Assembly (NCBI RefSeq): GCF_029909975.1 | Contig: NZ_CP094516.1 | Coordinates: 620,001-684,000 of the forward strand | Length of the DNA stretch: 64,000 bases | Direction of reading: 5' to 3' | From: Bradyrhizobium sp. ISRA430 | Lineage (GTDB): Bacteria; Pseudomonadota; Alphaproteobacteria; Rhizobiales; Xanthobacteraceae | In this document: positions 53,749 to 62,954 of the stretch, piece after piece | Numbering within the stretch: the stretch's first letter is position 1 | Layout: each line of letters starts with the position of its first letter | Translations under genes and position numbers: made by a program | Notes under the pieces: generated by a model | Seen by the model: only the letters and a program-made list of their open reading frames with translations | The model's database searches: none | What the model was told of the DNA's origin: nothing

Positions 53749-54021
53749 TTAGCAGCCGCGGCAGATGTTGTGGATACTACGGTAGACGGCTTCGTCGTCC
53801 TGGCGCATCTGCCGCAGCGACTCGAGCGTCTTGCTCTCGCCCGTTGGCGGCGCCGGCTTGCGCCGCGCCGCCAGTTCTTCTTCCTGGCGCGTGTAGCAGG
53901 CCTCGCGATCAACCTTGGCCTGGATGAAGCGGCAGTTCTGCTCCAGCGCTGCGGCGGAGCCGACAGAGAGCAGCAGGGCGATCAGGGCAGGCAGGGCGAA
54001 TTTCACGGGCGTCGAATCCAT
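53749..54021 (-). CDS. Small exported Cys-containing hypothetical protein
   Basis: A 90-residue protein with a signal peptide (FALPALIALLLSVGSAAALE) and a mature part of about 65 residues carrying four Cys (30, 42, 87, 90), the last two in the C-terminal ICRGC. Two disulfides or a metal site are possible in the periplasm. The charged middle RQEEELAARRKPAPP is helical and low in complexity. I do not recognise a family. Confidence 0.7.
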   Translation of the reverse strand: MDSTPVKFALPALIALLLSVGSAAALEQNCRFIQAKVDREACYTRQEEELAARRKPAPPTGESKTLESLRQMRQDDEAVYRSIHNICRGC

Positions 54022-54084
54022 CCGCCCTTCTCTCAGGTCCGTTTGCCCGGAGCAACCGCCATCTTCTGATGACGGACAGTGGTC

Positions 54085-54969
54085 TCACAGCGCCGGCGCG
54101 AGCGACGATCTGAGCAGGGTGAGCAGCGCCTGCACCGCGGCCGCATTGCGCCGCCGCTCGGGGATCGCGGCCTTCACCCACAGCTCGGGAATCGGAAACT
54201 CGCGCAACACCGGCTTGAGCATGCCGTCGCGTAAAGAGTCCGCGACGAGATAATGCGAGATCAGCGCGATGCCGTTGCCGGCGATCGCGCTGCGCGCCAG
54301 CACATGTCCCTCGTTGGAGGCGAGCAGCGGGCTGACCTGGACGCTGATGCGGCCGCGTGGTCCGTCAAAAATCCACTCCGGTCCCGTCGGCAGAAAGCTG
54401 AGACAGCGATGATCGACGAGATCGCGCGGATGCTTGGGCGTGCCGTGCGTCCTCAGGTAAGCTGGTGAGGCGCAGAGCAGCCGCTTCAGCGGACATAGCG
54501 GCTCGTCGACGACGCCGCCAAAGGAGTGTGGAAAGGCGCCGATGGCGATGTCAAAGCCTTCGGTCACGGGATCGACCGGGCGATCGATTAGCACGATCTC
54601 GAGCTTCAGTCGCGGGTTCTGCGTCTGGAAGGCGCTGAAGGCATCCGCAAGCCGCGCCACGGTCAGCGAGGTCGGTGCCTTGATGCGCAGATGATCGACG
54701 AGGTCGTGGCCCTTCTCGCCCATGCGCGAGAGCAGGTCGGTGGCGTCGGCGACGACGCCGCGCGCGCGATGCACATAACGTTGGCCGGCTTCGGTGAGCC
54801 GCAATTGCCGCGTCGAGCGGTGGAACAGTGGCATGCCGATCCGCGCCTCCAATTGCGTGACGCGCTTGGCGACCACCGAGGTCGAAATGCCCAGTTTTCG
54901 CGCGGCGGCGGAGAAGCCGGCCGTATCCGCGGTGGCGAGAAACGCCTGTAGATTCACCAGGATGTCCAT
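54085..54969 (-). CDS. LysR-type transcriptional regulator
   Basis: A 294-residue LTTR. The helix-turn-helix at residues about 3-60 reads NLQAFLATADTAGFSAAARK and LGISTSVVAKRVTQLEARIG; the C-terminal periplasmic-binding-like domain covers about 90-290. It starts 112 bases from the divergent FAD oxidoreductase gene, the classical arrangement for an LTTR that controls its neighbour. Candidate binding sites in this gap are not clear enough to place, though it is AT-richer near 55000-55050. The inducer is probably related to the transported substrate of the downstream ABC system. Confidence 0.92.
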   Translation of the reverse strand: MDILVNLQAFLATADTAGFSAAARKLGISTSVVAKRVTQLEARIGMPLFHRSTRQLRLTEAGQRYVHRARGVVADATDLLSRMGEKGHDLVDHLRIKAPTSLTVARLADAFSAFQTQNPRLKLEIVLIDRPVDPVTEGFDIAIGAFPHSFGGVVDEPLCPLKRLLCASPAYLRTHGTPKHPRDLVDHRCLSFLPTGPEWIFDGPRGRISVQVSPLLASNEGHVLARSAIAGNGIALISHYLVADSLRDGMLKPVLREFPIPELWVKAAIPERRRNAAAVQALLTLLRSSLAPAL

Positions 54970-55081
54970 TCCGACCTTTCTCGATTCGCGAAAGCTGATC
55001 GCATATTTTGGTGGATTGTAGCCTCACCCGCGTTAATTCATAGTCGGTCCCAAGCAAAGGATTTTGGGAGCAGGACGCGCC

Positions 55082-56446
55082 ATGCGGGCCATGATGATCG
55101 AAGAACCAGCACGCAAGGTGCCGCTCTACGGCGAATATGAAGTCGTCGTGCTCGGCGGCGGCCCTGCCGGCATCGTGGCGGCGGCCTCCGCGGCGCGCGC
55201 CGGGCGGCGGACGCTGCTGATCGAGCGCTACGGCTTTCTCGGCGGCATGGGTACCGCGGCCGGCGTCACCAATTTCTGCGGCCTGCACGGCAATGTCTAC
55301 GGCAAGGCCCATCGGCTGGTGCAGGGCATGGCGTCCGAGCTGCTGGCCCGGATCGATCGGTTGAACGGGCTGAACGCGCCGCATCTGATCCTCGGCAAGG
55401 TCTTTGCCCAGGCCTATGACACCGCCGCCTACAAGATCGCGGCCGACGAACTCCTTGCAAGCCACAAGGTGCACATCCTCTTCCACGCGCTCGGCGCCGG
55501 CGTGGTGATGAGCGACGACCGCCGCATCGATGCGCTGATGGTCGAGACCAAGGCCGGACGGCAGGCGGTGCGATCAGAGATTTTCATCGACTGCTCCGGC
55601 GACGGCGATCTCGCGGTTTGGGCCGGCGCGCCGTTCGAGGTCGGCGACGAGCACGGCCATCCGCTCTACCCATCGATGATGCTCCGTCTCAACGGCATCG
55701 ATCCCGAGCGGGCGGGCGATGCCTGGCGGACCATCCCGCAATTGATGGAGAAGGCCATCGCTGCCGGCACGCATAAATTCCCGCGCAAGAGCGCGATCGT
55801 GCGGCCGCAGAAATCGGGCATCGAATGGCGGGTCAATTTCACGCAAGTTGCACGCGAGGACGGCTACGCCATCAACGGCATCGAGCCGGACGATCTCACC
55901 CGTGGCGAGATCGAGGGCCGCAAGCAGGCGCTCGCCGCGTTCGAATTTTTGCGCACCGTGCCGGGCTTTGAAAAGTCCTACATCGTCGACCTGCCGCCGC
56001 AGCTCGGCATCCGCGAGACTCGCCGCATCAAGGGTGGCTATCAGCTCAGCGGCGAGGATGTGCTGACTTGCGCCTCGTTCGAGGATTCGATCGGCGTCAA
56101 TGGCTGGCCGATCGAGGCCCACGTTCCCGGCGATGTCGTCTTCACCTTCCCGCCGATCCCGGAATCGCGGGGCTATAACGAGCTGCCCTACCGAATGCTG
56201 GTGCCCGAAGGCATCGACAATCTCCTGGTCGCCGGCCGCTGTGCCTCCATGACCCATGAGGGCCAGTCGGCGGCACGGGTCTCAGGCGCCTGCTTCGTGA
56301 TGGGCGAGGCGGCCGGTTCCGCCGCGGCGCTGGCGCTCGCCGCAAACCGGATCCCGCGTGACATCCCGGTTGAAAAATTGCAGGAAACGTTGAAACAACA
56401 GGGCGCCTTCATTGGGCGGGACCAGACCGTGCCCGAGGGGCTGTAA
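55082..56446 (+). CDS. FAD-dependent oxidoreductase (FAD_oxidored group)
   Basis: A 454-residue flavoprotein. The N-terminal Rossmann motif is VVVLGGGPAGIVAAASAARA; the second FAD region is IDCSGDGDLAVWAGAPFEVG and the C-terminal FAD motif NLLVAGRCASMTHEGQSAAR, followed by VSGACFVMGEAAGSAAALAL. This is the FAD-dependent family often found beside catabolic operons; its substrate is unknown. The ATG at 55082 follows GGGAGCAGGA. It is 20 bases upstream of a NitT/TauT-type binding protein and divergent from a LysR gene, which suggests it oxidises the compound imported by that transporter. Confidence 0.87.
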   Translation: MRAMMIEEPARKVPLYGEYEVVVLGGGPAGIVAAASAARAGRRTLLIERYGFLGGMGTAAGVTNFCGLHGNVYGKAHRLVQGMASELLARIDRLNGLNAPHLILGKVFAQAYDTAAYKIAADELLASHKVHILFHALGAGVVMSDDRRIDALMVETKAGRQAVRSEIFIDCSGDGDLAVWAGAPFEVGDEHGHPLYPSMMLRLNGIDPERAGDAWRTIPQLMEKAIAAGTHKFPRKSAIVRPQKSGIEWRVNFTQVAREDGYAINGIEPDDLTRGEIEGRKQALAAFEFLRTVPGFEKSYIVDLPPQLGIRETRRIKGGYQLSGEDVLTCASFEDSIGVNGWPIEAHVPGDVVFTFPPIPESRGYNELPYRMLVPEGIDNLLVAGRCASMTHEGQSAARVSGACFVMGEAAGSAAALALAANRIPRDIPVEKLQETLKQQGAFIGRDQTVPEGL

Positions 56447-56466
56447 GAAACGACGGAGGAAGCCTG

Positions 56467-57468
56467 ATGGGTTGGGTTGCGCGGTTCGCTGTAGCGAGCC
56501 TGTTGACGCTGACGACGATTGGAGCAGCGCAGGCCGAGGAGGCGAAGGCCAAGATTGGTGTGCTCAGGCTGTCGTCCTCCGCGCCCGTCTTCATCGCGCA
56601 GGACAAGGGCTACTTTCGCGAGGCCGGCCTCGACGTCGAGCTGAAATTCTTCGATGCGGCACAGCCGATCGCGGTCGCCACCACCTCGGGCGATGTCGAT
56701 TTCGGCATCACCGCTTTTACCGCCGGTCTCTACAATCTCGCCGGCAAGGGCACGCTGAAGGTGATCGGCGGCATGAGCCGGGAGAAGCCCGGGTATCCCC
56801 TGATCGGCTATTTCGCCAGCAACAACGCCTATGCGGCCGGGCTGAAGACGCCGAAGGACCTCGCGGGTAAGCGCGTGGCGGTGACACAAGTCGGCTCCTC
56901 CTTCCACTATTCGCTCGGCCTGCTCGCCGACAAATACGGCTTCAAGCTTCCGGACGTGAAGATCGTCCCGCTGCAGTCGCTGTCGAATGCGGCCGCGGCG
57001 CTCAAGGGCGAGACGGTGGATGCTGCCTTGCTCCCGGTCTCCACCGCGCGAAAGCTGATGGACGAAGGTGGCGCAAAATTCCTGGGCTGGGTCGGCGACG
57101 AGACGCCCTGGCAATTGGGCGCGGTATTCGCCTCGCCGAAGACGCTGACCAACAAAGCGTTGGTGACGAAGCTGCTCGGCGCCCTGGCAAAAGCCGATCG
57201 CGAATATCACGACGTCATCCTCGCCGCGATGAAGGACGGCGTCGCGCCCATCAACGACAAGACCAAGCCGCTGCTGGAGATTGTCGCGAAATACACCAAC
57301 CTCCCGGTCGAGCAGGTGGTCGGCAACTGTGCCTACATCGATCCCGACGGCAAGCTGGATGTGAAGAACGTCGACAACCAGATCAAATGGCTGCAGGAGC
57401 AGGGCTTTGCCGACAAGGGCTTTGATGCGAACGCGATCATCGCCAAGGATTTGGTGAAGGCGGATTGA
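56467..57468 (+). CDS. ABC transporter substrate-binding protein (NitT/TauT/SsuA type)
   Basis: A 333-residue periplasmic binding protein with a signal peptide (AVASLLTLTTIGAAQAEEAK). The N-terminal domain LRLSSSAPVFIAQDKGYFRE and the phrase EAGLDVELKFFDAAQPIAVA are characteristic of the NitT/TauT family. A C-terminal block IKWLQEQGFADKGFDANAI is typical of thiamine-pyrimidine/NMT1-like members. The ligand cannot be read. It follows the FAD oxidoreductase gene; the ATPase gene comes after a 177-base gap containing a dispersed repeat. Confidence 0.9.
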   Translation: MGWVARFAVASLLTLTTIGAAQAEEAKAKIGVLRLSSSAPVFIAQDKGYFREAGLDVELKFFDAAQPIAVATTSGDVDFGITAFTAGLYNLAGKGTLKVIGGMSREKPGYPLIGYFASNNAYAAGLKTPKDLAGKRVAVTQVGSSFHYSLGLLADKYGFKLPDVKIVPLQSLSNAAAALKGETVDAALLPVSTARKLMDEGGAKFLGWVGDETPWQLGAVFASPKTLTNKALVTKLLGALAKADREYHDVILAAMKDGVAPINDKTKPLLEIVAKYTNLPVEQVVGNCAYIDPDGKLDVKNVDNQIKWLQEQGFADKGFDANAIIAKDLVKAD

Positions 57469-57547
57469 TGATGCGCGCAGCCCTCTTTCCCCGTCATCCC
57501 CGCGCAACGGCGAAGCCGTTGTTGCTGGAGGAGCCGCGAAGCGGCGT

Positions 57548-57615
57548 CTCGAAGGATGAACGGCCCCTCTATAGCTCGGTCGTGCATCCTTCGAGGCTCG
57601 CTTCGCGAGCACCTC
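57548..57615. repeat. Palindromic repeat inside the ABC transporter operon
   Basis: Perfect arms CTCGAAGGATG (57548-57558) and CATCCTTCGAG (57585-57595), continuing into GGCTCGCTTCGCGAGCACCT, a further small hairpin. A related palindrome-like stretch precedes it from 57490. This matches the CATCCTTCGAG...ACCTCAGGATGA element I recall as common in Bradyrhizobium. Confidence 0.75.
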
Positions 57616-57645
57616 AGGATGAAGGGTCGAAGGGAAGCGTGTGAG

Positions 57646-58419
57646 ATGGACCTGATCTCCAATCACATCACCCATCGTTTCGGCGACCTCGCCGTCCTCG
57701 ACGACGTCTCCTTCACGGTCGGCGCGGGCGAGGTGGTGGCGATTGTCGGGCCGTCGGGCTGCGGCAAGAGCACGCTGCTGTCGATCCTGGGCGGACTGCT
57801 GCAGCCGACCTCGGGGGCGTCTGAGCTGCGCGGGGCGCCGCCGGCGGATAGTCTCAATCCTCTAACCTTCGTGTTTCAGGATTTCGCGCTGCTGCCCTGG
57901 GCCACGGTGGAGGAGAATGTCGAATTCCCGCTGCTGCATACCCAGCTCTCGCCCGCGCAGCGCCGCGCGCTGGTCGACGATGCGCTGCGCCGCACGGGTC
58001 TGACCGATTTCCGCAAGACCTATCCAAAGCAGCTCTCGGGCGGCATGCGCCAGCGCGTCGGCATTTCGCGCGCGCTTGCGGTCAAGCCCGCCATTCTCCT
58101 GATGGATGAGCCACTCTCGGCACTGGATTCGCAGACCCGCGAATTGTTGATGGAGGATTTCGTTCGCCTGCTCGCCGACGGCGGCATGGGCGCGGTCTAT
58201 GTCACCCACAATCTCGAAGAGGCCGCGCGCCTTGCCGACCGCATCGTGGTGCTGTCGCGGCGGCCGGGACGCATTCGCGAGGTCGTGACGGTGCCGATGA
58301 CCCGCGCGGCGCGCGGCGAAACCGAGGCGCGCGAAAAGCTCCTCGCGCTTCAGAACCAGATCTGGTCGCTGATCCGCAACGAGGCGATCGATGCCGAGCG
58401 TGAGGTCCAGCATGCTTGA
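57646..58419 (+). CDS. ABC transporter ATP-binding protein (NitT/TauT type)
   Basis: A 257-residue ATPase. Walker A is GPSGCGKST, the Q-loop FQDFALLPW, the signature LSGGMRQRV, Walker B ILLMDEPLSALD and the switch His is in VTHNLEEA, all intact. The pattern LLPWATVEENVEFPL is typical of the nitrate/sulfonate/taurine group. The ATG at 57646 is preferred; the frame extends upstream through the repeat. The permease start overlaps its 3' end by eight bases. Confidence 0.93.
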   Translation: MDLISNHITHRFGDLAVLDDVSFTVGAGEVVAIVGPSGCGKSTLLSILGGLLQPTSGASELRGAPPADSLNPLTFVFQDFALLPWATVEENVEFPLLHTQLSPAQRRALVDDALRRTGLTDFRKTYPKQLSGGMRQRVGISRALAVKPAILLMDEPLSALDSQTRELLMEDFVRLLADGGMGAVYVTHNLEEAARLADRIVVLSRRPGRIREVVTVPMTRAARGETEAREKLLALQNQIWSLIRNEAIDAEREVQHA

Positions 58420-59239
58420 TCGTGCGGCAACGACGGAAACGTCTGCGAAGGAAGAAGCGACGCGGCGCGTCCGTTTCCGCGGTGCAGGCTTCGTGCCGGC
58501 CAGCAGCCGTTTTGGCGGCTGGATCGCGCTCGCGCTCGTTATCGCGGTGTGGCAGGTGGCCGGCAGCGCCGGTCTCGTCAACCCGCTGTTTCTTCCCGCG
58601 CCGTCGGCGATCGCGCGCGCGATTTATGAGCTCGCCGTTTCTGGCGCGCTCTGGCAGCATCTTTCCGCCTCGCTGCTGCGCATCGGCGTCGGTTGGGTGC
58701 TCGGGACCGCGGCCGGCGTGGCCGTCGGCTTTGCCATTGGCCTGTCGCGGCTCGCGCGCAGTGTCGGCATCACCTTCATCTCCGCGCTGTTTCCGATTCC
58801 GAAGATCGCGCTGCTGCCGCTGTTGATCCTCTGGCTCGGCATCGGCGAAGAGCCGAAGATCGCGACCATTGCCCTCGGCGTGTTCTTCTCGACCGCGATA
58901 TCGGTCTATAGCGGCGTCGACGCCGTGCCGCGCAATCTCATCCGCATGGCGCAGAGCTTCAACGTGCCGTTCGCGACCATCGTCCGGAAGGTGATCTGGC
59001 CCGGCGCGCTACCCTCGATCCTCGCCGGCTTCCGCATCACCGCCTCCGTCGCGCTGCTGCTCGTCGTCAGCGCCGAGATGATCGGCGCGCAATACGGCAT
59101 CGGCGCCTTCGTGCTCCAGGCCGGCAATCTCATGCAGACGGACCAGTTGCTGGCGGGCGTCGTGATCCTGTCGCTGTTCGGGCTTGCGGTGGGGAAGGTG
59201 ATCAATTGGCTGGAGACGCGGCTGTTGCATTGGCGGTGA
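58412..59239 (+). CDS. ABC transporter permease (NitT/TauT type)
   Basis: A 275-residue inner-membrane permease with six predicted helices. The EAA-type coupling loop is RMAQSFNVPFATIVRKVIWP followed by GALPSILAGFRITAS. N-terminal about 35 residues are charged and cytosolic. The ATG at 58412 overlaps the ATPase gene by eight bases, so they are translationally coupled. With the binding protein upstream this makes a complete importer. Confidence 0.92.
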   Translation: MLDRAATTETSAKEEATRRVRFRGAGFVPASSRFGGWIALALVIAVWQVAGSAGLVNPLFLPAPSAIARAIYELAVSGALWQHLSASLLRIGVGWVLGTAAGVAVGFAIGLSRLARSVGITFISALFPIPKIALLPLLILWLGIGEEPKIATIALGVFFSTAISVYSGVDAVPRNLIRMAQSFNVPFATIVRKVIWPGALPSILAGFRITASVALLLVVSAEMIGAQYGIGAFVLQAGNLMQTDQLLAGVVILSLFGLAVGKVINWLETRLLHWR

Positions 59240-59293
59240 TGAAGGTGCCAAGCGTCGGCCCGATCATCGCCAGGATGCGGAAGCAGCGTGCCC

Positions 59294-60964
<1,671 letters not shown>

Positions 60965-60980
60965 GCAACTGCAACTGGCT

Positions 60981-61115
60981 CTCGTGCCCCGGACGCAGCG
61001 CAGCACGCAGTGATGCGCTGCTGAGCCTGGGCCCACTCTTTCAGCAATCTATTGGCTGTCTGGGTCGCGGCTCTGCGATGCACCGCTGCGCGCTGCATCT
61101 TGTCCGGGACACGAG
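60981..61115. repeat. Palindromic dispersed repeat (CTCGTG...CACGAG)
   Basis: Arms CTCGTGCCCCGGAC (60981-60994) and GTCCGGGACACGAG (61102-61115) are inverted with one mismatch and flank a GC-rich centre with GCAGCGCAGC/GCTGCGCGCTGC. It is a REP-like element about 17 bases after the membrane protein gene. Confidence 0.8.
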
Positions 61116-61470
61116 GATGATCGCGAGTTCGTGGTTGACCGATCGTTGCGTAAAATTCGCCGTAACTTTTTGCTAACCGGGCATGTTCCGCCACAGCCGT
61201 TACGCGCTCGTTTCGAAACAGGGCAGGGCTGTTCTGGAATGCGACAGAAGGGGCGGACGGAGGGTGAACAGGACCTTGCAACGGTCAACAGACGGTTGCG
61301 AAAAGTCCTTGCAGCACAAGCTTAATCCGCAATTCACTGTCCTAAATTCATGATCTCTTTATTGTCTTATTTAAGCTGATCTTCAAACGGCCCCCTTAAG
61401 TTGCACCTATCAGGCGGGACACAAGTTTCGTCGAATAAGTGTCGATAAAAACGACAACAGGGGAAGTGTC
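61116..61470. promoter_or_regulatory. Leader and promoter region of the MarR/LdtR-like gene
   Basis: About 350 bases without a gene, AT-rich from 61320 on. A TTAA-N7-TTCA sequence at 61371-61385 differs by one base from the TTAA-N7-TTAA CtrA site, about 86-100 bases before the start. A short dyad GTCG-ATAAAAA-CGAC lies at 61441-61455 directly ahead of the ribosome binding site GGGGAAG. Assignment of either as an operator is tentative. Confidence 0.4.
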
Positions 61471-61989
61471 ATGATGAAAGCCGTCGCAACTGCGGCAGAT
61501 ACCGCAGAGCGCGTCGCCGGCCAGCAGGGGTCGGTGCAGTCGCTCTATCTGGAAGCATTGACTCTGGTGGAGCGGCTGCATCGCCGTCTCCTCGACGTCA
61601 TCAAGGACGAGTTCGATCGCCGCGGTCGCGCCGACATCAACTCGGTGCAGGCGCTCTTGCTCTACAACATCGGCGACAAGGAGCTGACCGCGGGCGAGCT
61701 GCGCACGCGCGGCTACTATCTCGGCTCCAACGTCTCCTACAATCTGAAGAAGCTCGTCGAGCTCGGCTTTCTCGATCATCAGCGCTCGCGCGTCGATCGC
61801 CGCTCGGTGCGCATCCGCCTGACCCCGCAGGGCCAGGAAGTCCGTCGCATCGTCGATGCGCTCTACCAGAAGCACGTCAAGACGGTGGAGCAGGTCGGTG
61901 GCATCTCGGGCGACGAGTTCGCGACCCTCAACAAGTCGCTGCACCGTCTCGAGCGGTTCTGGACCGACCAGATCCTGTACCGGCTCTGA
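61471..61989 (+). CDS. MarR family regulator, LdtR-like
   Basis: A 172-residue winged-helix protein. The DNA-binding region is AGELRTRGYYLGSNVSYNLK followed by KLVELGFLDHQRSRVDRRSV, the typical MarR wing with DRR. An N-terminal about 25-residue tail and a C-terminal helix (LNKSLHRLERFWTDQILYRL) would make the dimer interface. This sequence type resembles LdtR of Rhizobiales, described in Liberibacter as controlling an L,D-transpeptidase and stress genes; whether the role holds here is inference. Strong terminator 77 bases downstream. Confidence 0.88.
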   Translation: MMKAVATAADTAERVAGQQGSVQSLYLEALTLVERLHRRLLDVIKDEFDRRGRADINSVQALLLYNIGDKELTAGELRTRGYYLGSNVSYNLKKLVELGFLDHQRSRVDRRSVRIRLTPQGQEVRRIVDALYQKHVKTVEQVGGISGDEFATLNKSLHRLERFWTDQILYRL

Positions 61990-62066
61990 GTTCTTTCGGA
62001 GGGATCAAGGCCAAGCCGGCCACAACAAGACCGGCAAGCCTCCCGAACGTGCCTAACTTCCCCAAT

Positions 62067-62112
62067 CGCACCGGCCCGGCTCTGCCCGGACCGGTGCGTT
62101 TTGTCTTTTTGC
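62067..62112 (+). terminator. Intrinsic terminator after the LdtR-like gene
   Basis: Stem CGCACCGG (62067-62074) and CCGGTGCG (62091-62098) with an inner CCGG-type extension, then TTTTGTCTTTTT. It is a good Rho-independent terminator. Confidence 0.9.
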
Positions 62113-62190
62113 ACCCGCGAAAAAAAGCTGGCCACCCCAGGGAACGAGTTCCCAGCTCGGCACTTATCCCTTCCCGATCGGAGGACGACG

Positions 62191-62427
62191 ATGCTGGTCG
62201 AGCGCGGACTGGGCGTGATGAACGTGGAACTCGTGAGCGAAGCCTATGCCATCGCCGCGAACTACCTTCGTCGCTCCGGTGCGATTCCCGACACGCTCGC
62301 CACCAACGAACGCCTGCTCGAGATCATCATCAAGCTGCTCCAGCACGGCGAATTCAACAAGATCAGGCTTGCCAACAAGGCCATTGCCAGATTCGAGGCG
62401 CAGCCCGAGGCGCAAGCGTTTGCCTGA
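62191..62427 (+). CDS. Small hypothetical protein
   Basis: A 78-residue predicted helical protein. The start at 62191 follows GGAGGA at 62180. Sequence: GLGVMNVELVSEAYAIAANY, then LRRSGAIPDTLATNERLLEI and a C-terminal helix IRLANKAIARFEAQPEAQAF. A later Met (62218) is an alternative start. No family recognised and no membrane segment. It is followed after 37 bases by another short gene, so both may be co-transcribed. Confidence 0.7.
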   Translation: MLVERGLGVMNVELVSEAYAIAANYLRRSGAIPDTLATNERLLEIIIKLLQHGEFNKIRLANKAIARFEAQPEAQAFA

Positions 62428-62464
62428 TCAAGACCCCCAAAATCCGGACCAACCAGAGGGTGCC

Positions 62465-62686
62465 ATGGAAGCTGCCATCGATCGCATCATGAAGACCTAT
62501 GATCTGCTCGCCAACCGCACCGCGGCGGCCAGCGAGGAGGCGAGGGCGAAGGTGACGACCTACCTCAACACGTTGATGGAAGCCGGCGAGAAGGACCCCC
62601 ACAGGTTGACCGTGTGCGGCCTGACGTACTTGCGCGAGCTCGACGGCAGCATCGACCCCGTGAAGGCTGGGTATACCGGGCTGTAG
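62465..62686 (+). CDS. Small hypothetical protein
   Basis: A 73-residue soluble protein: MEAAIDRIMKTYDLLANRTA, EEARAKVTTYLNTLMEAGEK and a C-terminal VCGLTYLRELDGSIDPVKAG. Mostly helical with a single Cys. GAGGG lies a few bases upstream of the ATG. Unrecognised family. Lies 268 bases upstream of glyA; that gap has GC-rich inverted stretches around GGCGCGCC and GGGGCGCC (62755-62795) but no recognisable riboswitch. Confidence 0.68.
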   Translation: MEAAIDRIMKTYDLLANRTAAASEEARAKVTTYLNTLMEAGEKDPHRLTVCGLTYLRELDGSIDPVKAGYTGL

Positions 62687-62954
62687 AAGCAAGGGGTCCT
62701 CGGTCGACGCGCCGGCGCGCGGCTGAATGGTCCGAAGCGGTCCTTCCTGGATGCTTGGCGCGCCGGCGAATCCTGAGGGGCGCCGGGGCGCCAAATTCCC
62801 CCAATCCCCACCATATCTTGCATAAATATCGTCCCGGACCCGCAAATGCTTGGCCGGGGACGGGCGATGTGGTAGATCGCGCTCGCCGCTTCCGATCGCC
62901 ACACCAGACCGCCCGTAGCCGCCAAAAGGCTGCGGCGGTGGAGATATTCGCAAG

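Noticed and set aside
62687..62954. Possible glycine or SAM-type riboswitch before glyA
   Set aside because: Only generic GC-rich inverted stretches are present; the conserved cores of those riboswitches are not seen.
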